From JANQPX01 sp039197065 (GTDB lineage Bacteria; Pseudomonadota; Alphaproteobacteria; Geminicoccales; Geminicoccaceae): 64,000 bases of DNA. The translations under genes and the position numbers were made by a program. The notes below the pieces were generated by a model. It searched no databases. It had not been told where the DNA came from and worked only from the letters and a program-made list of their open reading frames with translations. Each line of letters starts with the position of its first letter. Position 1 is the stretch's first letter. Shown here piece after piece: positions 1-9,223 of the stretch. The stretch is from assembly GCA_039197065.1 (NCBI GenBank), contig JBCCUL010000016.1, positions 62,001-126,000 on the forward strand, in the 5' to 3' direction.

Positions 1-888
1 GTTCTGGAGCCGGCGGCCTCGGCCTTGGGGCGTCTGCAGGTCGAACTGGACGAAGCGATTTCGGCCCTTGAGCAGGCGGGCCAGACCCTGGCTGAAGGTG
101 AGGACAGTCTGGAGGTGATCGAAGAGCGTCTGTTCGCCCTTCGCGCCGCCGCCAGAAAGCACAAGATCCAGGTCGACGATCTTCCGGAATTTCGTGATCA
201 GACCCAAGCTAGGCTCGCCAGGGTCGAGGCCGGCGATCAGCATCTGACGGCGGCGAGAGCCGCGGCGGATGAGGCGCGAAAAGGCCTGGTGGACAAGGCG
301 GCGAAACTGACCAAAGGACGGCGGAAGGCGGCGGATGCGCTGACCAAAGCTGTCATGAAGGAACTGCCGCCGCTCAAGCTCGAACGCGCGCGCTTCGAAA
401 TCCGACTTGCGCCCCGCCCGGATGGCGAGATCGGCGAGAACGGTGCGGAACGGGTGCAGTTTGAGGTCGCGACCAACCCCGGTCAGAAACCGGGACCGCT
501 CGGTAAGATTGCATCCGGCGGCGAGCTCGCGCGGCTGATGCTGGCGCTCAAGGTTTCGCTTGCCATGACCGAGGCCCTGCCGTCTCTGGTGTTCGACGAG
601 GTCGATGCCGGCGTCGGCGGCGCCACCGCCGATGCCGTCGGCGACCGTCTCGAACGGCTCGGCAGCTTCGCTCAGGTCCTCGTCGTCACCCACGCCCCTC
701 AGGTCGCCGCCCGCGCCAGCCAGCATCTCCGCGTCACCAAGGCCGCGACGCGCGGCGGCGCGAACGTATCCGTGTCTGTTTTGGATGCCGATGAACGACG
801 CGAGGAAATTGCGCGCATGCTGGCGGGTGCCGAGATCACCGATGCGGCCCGTGCTGCGGCCGACAGCCTTTTGGCGAACTCCGCATGA
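1..888 (+). CDS. recN: DNA repair protein RecN, C-terminal part (5' end outside window)
   Basis: The reading frame is open from the first base, so this is the last 295 residues of a protein that begins upstream. It shows the C-terminal half of an SMC-like ATPase. First comes the end of a coiled coil rich in Ala, Glu and Arg. Then comes the ABC signature around 'ASGGELARLMLALK', and the Walker B/D-loop 'LVFDEVDAGVGGATADAV'. RecN acts in double-strand break repair, bridging DNA ends with RecA. The stop overlaps the ligA start by four bases (ATGA), so the two are probably translated together, an arrangement common in Alphaproteobacteria. The Val/Leu-rich start seen at base 25 is internal, not the true N-terminus. 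Confidence 0.95.
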   Translation, partial: VLEPAASALGRLQVELDEAISALEQAGQTLAEGEDSLEVIEERLFALRAAARKHKIQVDDLPEFRDQTQARLARVEAGDQHLTAARAAADEARKGLVDKAAKLTKGRRKAADALTKAVMKELPPLKLERARFEIRLAPRPDGEIGENGAERVQFEVATNPGQKPGPLGKIASGGELARLMLALKVSLAMTEALPSLVFDEVDAGVGGATADAVGDRLERLGSFAQVLVVTHAPQVAARASQHLRVTKAATRGGANVSVSVLDADERREEIARMLAGAEITDAARAAADSLLANSA

Positions 889-2978
889 CTGCCGGCGGCC
901 AGGCCGTTGATGAACTCACCGCCGAGCAGGCGGCTGGCGAACTTGCGCATCTCGCCAAGGAGATCGCACGGCATGACCGTCTCTATCATCAGCAGGATGC
1001 ACCCGAGCTCTCGGATGCCGACTATGATGCGCTGAGGCGGCGCAATCAGGCGATCGAAACCGCCTTTCCCAAGCTGATCCGTCCGGACAGCCCGACCTAC
1101 AGGGTCGGTGCCGAGCCCTCGAAGAAATTCGACAAGGTAACTCACCGAGCACCAATGCTGTCCCTCGACAACGCGATGAACGATGATGACGTCGTCGAGT
1201 TTCTAAAGCGTGTCAGACGTTTTCTCAGCATCGCCGAAGACGAGCCGATCGACATCGTCGCCGAGCCCAAGATCGACGGCCTTTCCGCCTCGCTTCGCTA
1301 TGAGAACGGTCTTTTCGTTCAAGGAGCGACCCGCGGCGATGGCACCGTGGGCGAGGACATCACGCCGAACCTGCGCACCATCAACGACATCCCGCTCACG
1401 CTCGAGACGGACGAACCGCCGCCTGTGCTCGAGGTGCGCGGCGAAGTCTATATGGAGCATCATGAGTTTCAGAAGCTGAACCAACGGCGCGTCGCCGCTG
1501 GCGACCCGGTTTTCGCCAATCCGCGAAATTCGGCGGCGGGATCGCTTCGCCAGCTCGATTCCAAGATCACCGCGAGCCGCGCCCTTCGCTTCTTCGCTTA
1601 TAGCTGGGGCGAGGCCGAGCCCCAGGTTGAGGGGAGTTATCACGATTTTATCGCACGGCTCGGCGCCTATGGTTTCCAGACCAACCCCCTGACCGAGCTT
1701 TGTCGAGAAGCAGCCGAACTCGCGAACTACCACCGACAAGTCAATGAACAACGCCACGCGTTGCCTTATGATATCGATGGGATTGTGCTGAAGGTCGATC
1801 GTATCGATCTGCAGCGGCGGCTTGGTTTCGTCGGGCGGGCGCCGCGCTGGGCGATCGCCCATAAATTCGCCGCCGAGCAGGCGACCACGCGCATCGAAGC
1901 GATCTCCATTCAGGTGGGGCGGACGGGCGCTCTGACCCCCGTTGCCAATCTGGAGCCCGTGACGGTCGGCGGCGTCGTGGTCTCGAATGCGACGCTGCAC
2001 AATCAGGACTATATCGAAACCAAGGATATCCGCGTCGGCGACACCGTCACGGTGCAGCGCGCGGGCGATGTGATCCCGCAAGTCGTTGAAGTCGATCTTA
2101 CCAAGAGAGCCGACGGCAGCTTGCCCTTCACCTTCCCGGATCGCTGTCCCTTCTGCGACAGCCTCGCTATCCGCCCTGAAGGCGAAGCGGTCAGGCGCTG
2201 CACCGGCGGGCTGATCTGCCCAGCCCAAATCACCGAGCGCCTCAGACATTTCGTTGGCCGGGACGCTTTCGACATCGAGGGTATTGGTAGAAAGCAGGTG
2301 CCGCAGCTCCTGGAAGCCGGATTGATCGAAGGGCCCGGCGATATCTTCAGGCTGGTCGAGGACGACGCCAAGCTGGCGACGCTCAATGAGCTGGAAGGCT
2401 GGGGCGAGAAGAAGATCGAGAACCTGAAGGCTGCGGTCGCCGATCGCCGGGCGATTGGCTTCGATCGGTTCATCAACGCGCTCGGCATCCGCTTCATCGG
2501 CGAAACCAACGCCCGCCTTCTCGCCCGTCACTACGGCACGATCGGTGCGTGGCGCACGGCCATGATCTCGGCTGCGAAAGATGATCAAGAAGCACGCGAG
2601 GCGCTGGAGAACATCGATGGCGTCGGCCCCAAGGTTGCCGAAGCGCTCATTGAATTCTTCGGCGAGGCTCATAATCTAGAGGTCCTGGATGACCTTGCGA
2701 GCCTGGTCGACGCCGAACCGCTGGCAGCGCCCGACGCTTCGGGCTCCGTATTGGCGGGTAAGGTCATGGTGTTCACTGGCTCGCTCGAGGAGATGAGCCG
2801 AGCCGAGGCCAAGGCGACGGCCGAGGCGCTGGGCGCCAAGGTCGCCGGTTCCGTCTCGAAAAAGACGGACTATGTGGTGGTCGGCGCCGATGCCGGATCG
2901 AAGGCGAAGAAAGCGGCGGAACTGGGTGTTGCCACATTGAGCGAGGAAGAATGGCTGAAGCTGGCGCGACCGTCATGA
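885..2978 (+). CDS. ligA: NAD-dependent DNA ligase LigA
   Basis: This is a full-length bacterial replicative ligase of 697 residues that joins nicks using NAD+. The adenylation motif 'EPKIDGLSAS' places the nucleophilic lysine at residue 129. The N-terminal Ia domain contains the 'YDALRRRN' region. The OB-fold is followed by a four-cysteine zinc finger ('CPFC' then 'RRCTGGLICP'). Helix-hairpin-helix repeats come next, and a C-terminal BRCT domain ('LAGKVMVFTGSLEEMSR'). The start overlaps the recN stop (ATGA), and the stop overlaps the start of the next small gene in the same way, so the three form one transcription unit. Confidence 0.98.
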   Translation: MTAGGQAVDELTAEQAAGELAHLAKEIARHDRLYHQQDAPELSDADYDALRRRNQAIETAFPKLIRPDSPTYRVGAEPSKKFDKVTHRAPMLSLDNAMNDDDVVEFLKRVRRFLSIAEDEPIDIVAEPKIDGLSASLRYENGLFVQGATRGDGTVGEDITPNLRTINDIPLTLETDEPPPVLEVRGEVYMEHHEFQKLNQRRVAAGDPVFANPRNSAAGSLRQLDSKITASRALRFFAYSWGEAEPQVEGSYHDFIARLGAYGFQTNPLTELCREAAELANYHRQVNEQRHALPYDIDGIVLKVDRIDLQRRLGFVGRAPRWAIAHKFAAEQATTRIEAISIQVGRTGALTPVANLEPVTVGGVVVSNATLHNQDYIETKDIRVGDTVTVQRAGDVIPQVVEVDLTKRADGSLPFTFPDRCPFCDSLAIRPEGEAVRRCTGGLICPAQITERLRHFVGRDAFDIEGIGRKQVPQLLEAGLIEGPGDIFRLVEDDAKLATLNELEGWGEKKIENLKAAVADRRAIGFDRFINALGIRFIGETNARLLARHYGTIGAWRTAMISAAKDDQEAREALENIDGVGPKVAEALIEFFGEAHNLEVLDDLASLVDAEPLAAPDASGSVLAGKVMVFTGSLEEMSRAEAKATAEALGAKVAGSVSKKTDYVVVGADAGSKAKKAAELGVATLSEEEWLKLARPS

Positions 2979-3235
2979 AAACCATCCTGCTGCAGGCTGT
3001 GGGCTACATGTTCCTGGTTCTGGGGCTGCTGGGACTGGTGCTGCCCATTTTGCAGGGATTTCTGTTTCTTACGATCGGCTTGATCATCCTCGCCAAGACA
3101 GCGCCCTGGGCCGAGCGTCTGCTGCAGCGCTTTCGCGACAAATACCCACAGGCCGGCGCCCTGATCGACAAGGCCGAGCTCAAAGTCGAGGAATGGGGCA
3201 AGAAGGCGATGGCGTTCCTGGGCGGCAAGTCCTGA
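2975..3235 (+). CDS. small membrane protein, PGPGW/YbaN-like
   Basis: The protein has 86 residues. Two hydrophobic segments make a helical hairpin (about residues 8–24 and 27–43), followed by an amphipathic basic/acidic tail ('WAERLLQRFRDKYPQAGALI'). The 'LGLVLPILQGFLFLTIGLIILAK' pattern resembles the small PGPGW/DUF454-type membrane proteins, whose role is unknown. I chose the ATG at 2975 because it overlaps the ligA stop as ATGA. An in-frame ATG at 2951 would add eight residues but lies further inside ligA. It probably belongs to the recN–ligA operon. Family assignment is by eye only. Confidence 0.75.
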   Translation: MKTILLQAVGYMFLVLGLLGLVLPILQGFLFLTIGLIILAKTAPWAERLLQRFRDKYPQAGALIDKAELKVEEWGKKAMAFLGGKS

Positions 3236-3293
3236 GCGCCGACTTTCGGTGAGTCGCCGGCGCTGACGGTCCGCCATTCTATTAGAAAACCAT

Positions 3294-3325
3294 CGGTCAA
3301 AACGCGCTTTTTGATCGGATTTTTC
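3294..3325 (+). terminator. likely rho-independent terminator after the recN–ligA unit
   Basis: Arms CGGTCAAAA (3294–3302) and TTTTGATCG pair with one G–U, around a short GC-rich loop, and are followed by ATTTTTC. It lies about 60 bases after the small membrane gene and before the next gene, where the end of a transcript is expected. Confidence 0.5.
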
Positions 3326-3491
3326 TATCCATCTTGATCATTCTCCTCCATCACCAATGTAAAAGTCATCGGGCCGGTGATGACTGAAAATTGTCACCGA
3401 TCGCCTGATCGACAGCGCAGCGCTTCGAGGCGGAAATCCATCCCGGAAGCGACGCCTGTTCCTTGATCACGCCAATAATGGAGCATGAACA

Positions 3492-3680
3492 GTGGACCTA
3501 TTGGAAAGACAGCGTCTGCAACGCGACCATCGGCATTTGGATGAGCAGATAAAGCAGATCATGGATCGGCCGCACGCCGATCCGATGACGATCAAGCAGC
3601 TCAAGAAGCAGAAGCTCGCGCTCAAGGACCGACTGTACCGCGTGGTCCCTTTCGAACGTGAGGGCCAGAACGCGGCCTGA
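3492..3680 (+). CDS. YdcH/DUF465-type small protein
   Basis: This is a 62-residue, highly charged, all-helical protein. The body 'LKKQKLALKDRLYRV' with an N-terminal 'LERQRLQRDHRHLDEQIKQI' heptad pattern matches the DUF465/YdcH family of short coiled-coil proteins, which have no known function. The start is GTG at 3492, chosen because GGAG at 3480–3483 lies eight bases upstream. The nearby ATG at 3485 is in another frame. It stands alone, with about 250 bases of intergenic DNA before it. Confidence 0.8.
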   Translation: MDLLERQRLQRDHRHLDEQIKQIMDRPHADPMTIKQLKKQKLALKDRLYRVVPFEREGQNAA

Positions 3681-3787
3681 CGGACCCTCCGGCGGCGGCT
3701 GTGCGCCTGCCGCTATTTCCAGTCTTTGACATGTTAACCGGGCCATGATGTTGTGGATCCATCGTTCACTCATTGAGGATCCCCGTC

Positions 3788-5350
3788 ATGGCCCGGATTG
3801 CATCACTCGCCCTCGGTCTGATGTTGTCAGGGGCGAGCGCCGCCCATGCCAATACCTTCATCTGGTCGACCGCGAGCGATCCGAACACCATGGATCCCCA
3901 TGCGGCGGCGACAGCGCCCGTCCTCGGTTTTCTGAACAACGTCTATGAAGGCCTCGTGAGGCGCGGGCCGGATATGGCGCTGGAGCCCTCCCTTGCCGAG
4001 AGCTTCGAGCCGATGGGCTCGGACGGCTGGCGCTTCAAGCTTCGGGACGGCGTGACCTTCCATGACGGCTCGACCTTCGATGCCGACGACGTCGTCTTCT
4101 CCTTCGAGCGCGCCTCGGATGAAAACTCGGATATCCAGGCCTTCTTCGCGACCATCGACCGGGTCGAGACGCCCGATCCGCTGACCGTCGAGTTCTACAC
4201 GAAAAAGCCCGACCCGCTGTTTCCCTCCGGGATCGCCAACTGGTTGATCATGGATCGCGGTTGGACCGAGGGCAAAGGGGCGCCGACGCCTGACAAGGAA
4301 GGCGGCACCGCGACCACGTTCGAGGCCAATGGCACCGGACCTTTTCAGCTTGTTTCGCGCGATCCGGATGTCGAGACGGTGCTGGAGCCGTATCAGGATT
4401 GGTGGGGTGAGGCGGAGCATAATTTGACGAAGGCGGTCTACCGGCCTCTCAAGGCGGATGCGACCCGTGTGGCGGCGCTGATTTCAGGTGAGGTCGACAT
4501 GATCGAGCCGGTGCCGCTGCAGAACGTGCCGCAGCTGGAGCAGGCCGATGGTATCGATGTGCTGAGCGGCATTGAAAGCCGGGTTATTTTCTATGGATTT
4601 GATCACCGCTCCGATGCGCTGGCACTCGGGGGTGCCGGTGGTGCAAACCCGCTTAAGGACGCCCGCGTCCGGCAGGCGATCTATCAGGCGATCGACGCCG
4701 ACGCCATCGTACAGCAGGTGATGCGCGGCAACGCCCAAACCTCCGGCCTTCTGATCGCGCCCGGCGTCAATGGCTACAAGGCCGAGGATGATGTGCGCCT
4801 CGCGCCCGATCTCGAAGCCGCGAAGGCAGCGCTCGCCGAAGCCGGCTATCCCGACGGCTTCTCCTTGACGCTTCGCTGTCCCAATGACCGTTACGTCAAC
4901 GACGAGGCGATCTGCACCGCGACCGTCTCCATGCTCGCCAGGCTTGGCCTCGACGTCACCCTGGATGCCGTGCCAGTCAGCCAATATTGGACCGAGCTGC
5001 GCGAGGGCAAGTTCGACATGTACTTGCTAGGCTGGTCCCCCGGCACCTTCGACGCCGAGCATCCCATCCGCTTCCTGATGCATACGCCTGATGCGGAGAA
5101 GAAGCTCGGCAGCTGGAACTTCGGGGGATACTCCAACCCGAGGGTCGACGAGCTTCTCCCCGAGATCCAGCAGGAGCTGGACGCGACGGCGCGCCAGGCG
5201 ATGGTCGACGAGGTCCACGGCATCCTGAAGGACGACGCCGTTTACGCGCCGCTGCATGTGCAGCCGCTGGTCTGGGCGACCCGCTCGGGTGTCGCGCTTG
5301 AGCAGCGGCCGGACAATTTCCTGATCCTGAGGTGGGTCAGCCTGGACTAG
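3788..5350 (+). CDS. ABC transporter substrate-binding protein, peptide/nickel family
   Basis: This is a periplasmic binding protein of 520 residues of the family 5 (DppA/OppA) type. A clear signal peptide (MARIASLALGLMLSGASAAHA) precedes the mature protein. The early 'DPNTMDPHAAATAP' and the later 'LRDGVTFHDGSTFDADDVVFSFER' are the family hallmarks. The ATG at 3788 is preferred over an upstream TTG at 3773 because GAGGA lies eight bases before it and the signal peptide then begins correctly. No permease or ATPase genes are adjacent, so this is an orphan binding protein, and its ligand (a peptide or another solute) cannot be told from the sequence. Confidence 0.93.
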   Translation: MARIASLALGLMLSGASAAHANTFIWSTASDPNTMDPHAAATAPVLGFLNNVYEGLVRRGPDMALEPSLAESFEPMGSDGWRFKLRDGVTFHDGSTFDADDVVFSFERASDENSDIQAFFATIDRVETPDPLTVEFYTKKPDPLFPSGIANWLIMDRGWTEGKGAPTPDKEGGTATTFEANGTGPFQLVSRDPDVETVLEPYQDWWGEAEHNLTKAVYRPLKADATRVAALISGEVDMIEPVPLQNVPQLEQADGIDVLSGIESRVIFYGFDHRSDALALGGAGGANPLKDARVRQAIYQAIDADAIVQQVMRGNAQTSGLLIAPGVNGYKAEDDVRLAPDLEAAKAALAEAGYPDGFSLTLRCPNDRYVNDEAICTATVSMLARLGLDVTLDAVPVSQYWTELREGKFDMYLLGWSPGTFDAEHPIRFLMHTPDAEKKLGSWNFGGYSNPRVDELLPEIQQELDATARQAMVDEVHGILKDDAVYAPLHVQPLVWATRSGVALEQRPDNFLILRWVSLD

Positions 5351-5418
5351 CGAAGGCCGTCCGAACACGGACAATATTCGCTCCAGTCTCTCGCAGGCGC
5401 TCTCGAAAGTCTTACGAT

Positions 5419-5436
5419 GTGGTCGCACCACTAAGC
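5419..5436 (-). repeat. gene-end hairpin motif, copy 1
   Basis: Read on the minus strand this is GCTTAGTGGTGCGACCAC. It covers the last Ala codon and the TAG stop of the FkbM gene, then the hairpin GTGGT-GCG-ACCAC. Copies are found at 57391–57408 (identical) and 36466–36483 (one mismatch), in each case over an Ala-TAG gene end. Confidence 0.7.
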
Positions 5437-6294
5437 TGCTGCTGCGCGTTCTCCGAGATTCGCGACATAAGCGTCAGCGAGGCTGGTCCTTGCGAAGCGA
5501 TCATATTCGGCGAATGCGCGCGCCGCAAAATCGCAGGAATTGAAGAGGACGTCTAACAAAATGGCGGCTTTCAGGAGCGTCGAAGGTGAAGCCGGTTTCG
5601 GAAGATCCCAAAATGGCTTCACATAGACGACGTCGGACCAAAGGATCTGATTGAGATAGGCATAGGGGCTATCGTTGATGACCAAAGGCCGCAGCGTACG
5701 TTTGCCAAACTCCAAGATGGTATGCAGCATGAAGCCTTGGGCGCGCAGAAACTGGTCGACATCAGCGAATAGCGGCTGGTCTTTATAGAGCGGCACGTAA
5801 GAGACTTCAGTCTGGACGAGGCTGACATTGTTCAGGGTTTCTTTCGCATTCTCCAGCAGAAGCAATTCTGCGCCCTGGATATCGAGCTTGAGAAAGTCGG
5901 TTTGACGCGCTTCGGGGACGTCATCCAGACGGCGGGTGCGTATTTCGGATTTCTCGACGACCTGCATCAGGTCACTGAGCCCATTGAATTGACGTATGAA
6001 GTCGTGATTGGGCTCATAGATCGAGGAGGTCGCAGCATAGTCACAGTGATGAAAGGGCCAGGTCTCTCCATCTCCTAACGCTTCCGGCAGATAGCGGCAT
6101 CCCGGTTTGCTTTCAGCATTGCGGCGTCGGCATTCCTCTTCCTGGGGTTCGAAGCCGAGCAATATCGCCAGCCCCCGATCGATGAGCTTATGCCAACACT
6201 CGTAGCCGCCGATCTGCATGGCGCCCACATCGGTGATCTGGATGGGGCCGGGCAGTCTGGTCTGCTCTTGGATAATGTCGACGATATCGCGCAT
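5431..6294 (-). CDS. FkbM-family SAM-dependent methyltransferase
   Basis: The protein has 287 residues. 'ITDVGAMQIGGYE' is the SAM-binding loop. 'DFLKLDIQGAELLLLENA' is the diagnostic FkbM motif with its D-I-Q-G-A-E core, followed by 'VSLVQTEVSYVPLY'. Family members O-methylate sugars or polyketides; the substrate here is unknown. It is isolated between two opposite-strand or unrelated genes, with no sugar cluster beside it. The gene ends in the 18-base Ala-stop-hairpin motif that also ends the GDP-fucose synthase gene, which hints at, but does not prove, a shared surface-polysaccharide role. Confidence 0.88.
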   Translation of the reverse strand: MRDIVDIIQEQTRLPGPIQITDVGAMQIGGYECWHKLIDRGLAILLGFEPQEEECRRRNAESKPGCRYLPEALGDGETWPFHHCDYAATSSIYEPNHDFIRQFNGLSDLMQVVEKSEIRTRRLDDVPEARQTDFLKLDIQGAELLLLENAKETLNNVSLVQTEVSYVPLYKDQPLFADVDQFLRAQGFMLHTILEFGKRTLRPLVINDSPYAYLNQILWSDVVYVKPFWDLPKPASPSTLLKAAILLDVLFNSCDFAARAFAEYDRFARTSLADAYVANLGERAAAA

Positions 6295-6480
6295 GGCTTT
6301 CTTACACCGCTAAAAATCAACCTAGAAGATAATATTAGTGGCTGTGTTCTACCCAGGTCAATCTTTTCGCGTGGTCAGCCTCGTCGAAACGGCGTCGCGA
6401 GCCGCCCTAGGCAGAGGCTAGACCGCTCTCGGAGAGCCCACTGCTGAGTTCAGATTTGAGAGGGAATGGCGAGGCGTTTT

Positions 6481-8490
6481 CTAGGCCAGCGGTTCTATCG
6501 CCGCGATCATCCAGTCTTTTGCCGGCCCTGATAAATGAGCCTCCAGGTCCTGACGCACCAGGCCATGGTAGGAATCGATCCAGCGGCGTTCGTCGTCGGT
6601 CAGCATCGACATATCGATCAACCGCCGATCGAGCGGGGCCCTGGTCACGTTCTCGAAGCCCAGCAGTTCGCGCTCCCCACCTTCCGGCGTGTCGATGCTC
6701 TTGACCATCACCAGATTCTCGATGCGGATGCCGTAGGCGCCGGGTTTGTAGTAGCCGGGCTCGTTCGAGAGGATCATGCCGGGCTTGAGCGGGACGGTGC
6801 CTGTTTTGGCGATGCGCGCGGGGCCCTCATGGACGCACAGGAACGACCCGATGCCATGGCCGGTGCCATGGTCGAAATCGAGCCCGGCCTGCCAGAGATA
6901 TTGCCGCGCGAAGGTGTCGATCTGCGCGCCGCTCGTGCCTTTTGGAAAGACGGCGCGATCAAGGGCGATATGGCCCTTAAGCACCAGCGTGAAGTGTCGC
7001 TTCATTGCCGATGTGGGCGTTCCCACGGCGACCGTTCGCGTGATGTCGGTGGTGGCGTCGGGGTATTGGCCGCCGCTGTCGACGAGGTAAAGGCTGCCGC
7101 GTTCGAGGGTTCGATTTGACTCCTCGGTGACGCGGTAATGAGCCAGCGCCGCGTTTGGCCCGGCGGCGGAGATGGTGTCGAAGCTTGGGCCGCGGTAGAG
7201 CGGGTCCTTCCGGCGTTCGGCTGCGAGGGCGGCGGCGGCATCAAGTTCGGTGATTGTTTCGCCGTTCTCGATCGCATCATCGAGCCAAGCCAAGAAGCGC
7301 GTGACGGCGGCGCCATCCCGGATCTGGGCGTCTCTGGCACCCTGCAGCTCGATTTCGTTCTTGATCGCCTTGGCGAGAATGCAGGGCTCAGCGTCTTCGA
7401 CGATCTGGGCGCCGGCGGCCGCAAGCCGCTTCGTCAACCTGACGTTCGTCCAGGACGGATCGGCAAGAACCCGCGCACCAGACGACCCCAGGTGATCGAG
7501 GCTGTGACCGAGGTCGTCGTACGACCTGATGGAGACGGAGTTGTCGAAGGTTTGACCGGGACGGAGTTTCCTCTGGTCCAGGAAGAACTCGACGGCGCCG
7601 TCTTTATGGAGGAGGGCGAAACCCAGGGTGAGCGGGTTGAACGGGACGTCGCCGCCTCGGATGTTGAGGAGCCAGGCGATGCTGTCAGGAGCGCCGATCA
7701 GGGAGACGTCCGCGCCGGCTTCTTCGACCTTCTTGCCCATGCGCGCGCGCTTGTCCTCGCTGCTCTCGCCGGCATAGCGGACATCGAGCGCATCAAGCGG
7801 CGCGATCGGCATCGGCGGCTGGCTCGGCCAGATCGTATCGATGGGGTTTTCGTCGAGCGCGACCAGCTCCGCGCCCGCCTTGTCGCAGGCCTTCCGAAAG
7901 CGTTCGACTTCGGCTTTGACATGCAGATTGGCGTCATAGGCCAGACGCTGGCCGGCGGTCAGATTTCGTCCAAGCCAACTGGCGGGCGGGGTTTCGATCA
8001 GGTGAGCGCGTTCGAACAGATCGGCATCGAGCTGCTGCTCCGCCTGAACGGTGTAGCGGCCGTCGACGAACACGACGGCGCGGTCGCCCAGCACTACCAG
8101 TGTTCCGGCAGAGCCGGTGAAACCGGTCAGCCAGGCCAGACGCTGGCGGGCGTCCGGGATATACTCGTTTCGATGCTCATCGGTCAGCGGCACAATGAGG
8201 CCATTGAGGCCGGACGCCGCTAACGCGTCCCTTAGTGCCTGGAGCCGATCGGCGATGGGTTGGGACGGGTTTGCGTTTCTCTTATCGAGGGAAGTGAGGC
8301 GTTCGCGCAAGAGGTCGCGGAGATCAGCAGCGTCGGGTGGCGCGATCAGGTCGAGCCATGCGTCGGGGTTGTAACCCTTAGGCGCGGCGAGGACGCCTTT
8401 CAGGAGCTCGTCGACCTCATCGATCGATGTCTCGATGCCGTGAGACCGCAATATATCCGCCAGCCGACCGTCATCCGCCGCCGCCATCAC
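6481..8490 (-). CDS. Xaa-Pro aminopeptidase, M24B family
   Basis: A 669-residue cytosolic metallopeptidase that removes an N-terminal residue next to proline. The C-terminal pita-bread domain holds all five metal ligands: Asp471 and Asp482 in 'DSGGQYPDATTDITRT', His545 in 'HGTGHGIG', Glu577 in 'NEPGYY' and Glu591 in 'RIENL'. Two creatinase-like N-terminal domains give it the long three-domain architecture of the APP1/XPNPEP group rather than the shorter E. coli PepP. It has about 40 extra residues at the N-terminus. It lies 65 bases downstream of infC on the same strand and may be cotranscribed. Confidence 0.93.
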   Translation of the reverse strand: MMAAADDGRLADILRSHGIETSIDEVDELLKGVLAAPKGYNPDAWLDLIAPPDAADLRDLLRERLTSLDKRNANPSQPIADRLQALRDALAASGLNGLIVPLTDEHRNEYIPDARQRLAWLTGFTGSAGTLVVLGDRAVVFVDGRYTVQAEQQLDADLFERAHLIETPPASWLGRNLTAGQRLAYDANLHVKAEVERFRKACDKAGAELVALDENPIDTIWPSQPPMPIAPLDALDVRYAGESSEDKRARMGKKVEEAGADVSLIGAPDSIAWLLNIRGGDVPFNPLTLGFALLHKDGAVEFFLDQRKLRPGQTFDNSVSIRSYDDLGHSLDHLGSSGARVLADPSWTNVRLTKRLAAAGAQIVEDAEPCILAKAIKNEIELQGARDAQIRDGAAVTRFLAWLDDAIENGETITELDAAAALAAERRKDPLYRGPSFDTISAAGPNAALAHYRVTEESNRTLERGSLYLVDSGGQYPDATTDITRTVAVGTPTSAMKRHFTLVLKGHIALDRAVFPKGTSGAQIDTFARQYLWQAGLDFDHGTGHGIGSFLCVHEGPARIAKTGTVPLKPGMILSNEPGYYKPGAYGIRIENLVMVKSIDTPEGGERELLGFENVTRAPLDRRLIDMSMLTDDERRWIDSYHGLVRQDLEAHLSGPAKDWMIAAIEPLA

Positions 8491-8554
8491 CTACCCCCAA
8501 TGAACTCGAACCCCGTGGCCAGTAACAAGCAAGTCAACCCCAGGGCTGGCAGCC

Positions 8555-9076
8555 CTATTTGGCGGGGGCCATGATCATGATCATCTGACGGCCTTCCATG
8601 CGCGGGAACTGCTCGATCTTGACGGTATCGCCAACCTCTTCGCGCACGCGGTTCAGGACTTTCATGGCGATGTCCTGATGGGCGAGTTCGCGGCCGCGGA
8701 AGCGCATGGTGACCTTGACCTTGTCGCCGTCCTCAATGAAGGCGTGGACCTTGCGCATTTTGGTCTCATAGTCATGGTCATCGATATTGGGGCGCATCTT
8801 GATCTCTTTGACCTCGATGACCTTCTGCTTCTTGCGCGCAGCGTTGGCCTTCTTTTGCGCCTCGTATTTGAATTTGCCGTAATCGAGAATCTTGCAAACG
8901 GGGGGGCTGGCGTTCGGTGAGACTTCGACTAGGTCGAGCCCTGACTCGATCGCCTTTTCGAGAGCGACGGGGAGATCGACCACACCTGCCATTTCGCCGT
9001 CAGCATCGACCAGACGAACCTGTTGAGCCTCGATGCTTTCGTTGATTCGATATTCTTCTTTTGCCGGAGCTGCCAT
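8555..9076 (-). CDS. infC: translation initiation factor IF-3
   Basis: 173 residues. The N-terminal domain begins with 'YRINESIEAQQVRLVDADGE' and is joined by a Lys-rich linker to the C-terminal domain 'KEIKMRPNIDDHDYETKMRK', ending 'MEGRQMIMIMAPAK'. IF-3 keeps 30S subunits apart from 50S and checks start codons. The start here is an ordinary ATG, unlike the autoregulatory AUU of enterobacterial infC, so that mode of autoregulation is not expected. It lies downstream of thrS as in many bacteria, but rpmI and rplT do not follow; a peptidase gene does. Confidence 0.97.
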   Translation of the reverse strand: MAAPAKEEYRINESIEAQQVRLVDADGEMAGVVDLPVALEKAIESGLDLVEVSPNASPPVCKILDYGKFKYEAQKKANAARKKQKVIEVKEIKMRPNIDDHDYETKMRKVHAFIEDGDKVKVTMRFRGRELAHQDIAMKVLNRVREEVGDTVKIEQFPRMEGRQMIMIMAPAK

Positions 9077-9223
9077 TTAGGTTGAGTTACCCTCCAAACC
9101 TTGTCATTCCGTTAATCCCATCCGCAGTCTCCCTCTGTTGTGAACAGAAAAACTGATAGCCCCTGCAAAAATGTTCGCGTTGCAAACAGTTGCAAAGGCT
9201 AAGCTGACCCGCAATGACTTTAC

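Noticed and set aside
1203..2672. Long open frame of 489 codons on the minus strand across ligA
   Set aside because: It is the antisense shadow of ligA, which has all catalytic motifs. High-GC codon bias opens such frames.
3236..3491. Possible structured RNA in the gap after ligA
   Set aside because: Only a terminator-like hairpin is evident; the rest has no strong pairing visible by eye.
5345..5430. Possible tRNA or small RNA between the ABC binding protein and the FkbM gene
   Set aside because: No cloverleaf or T-loop GTTCRANNC could be folded here.
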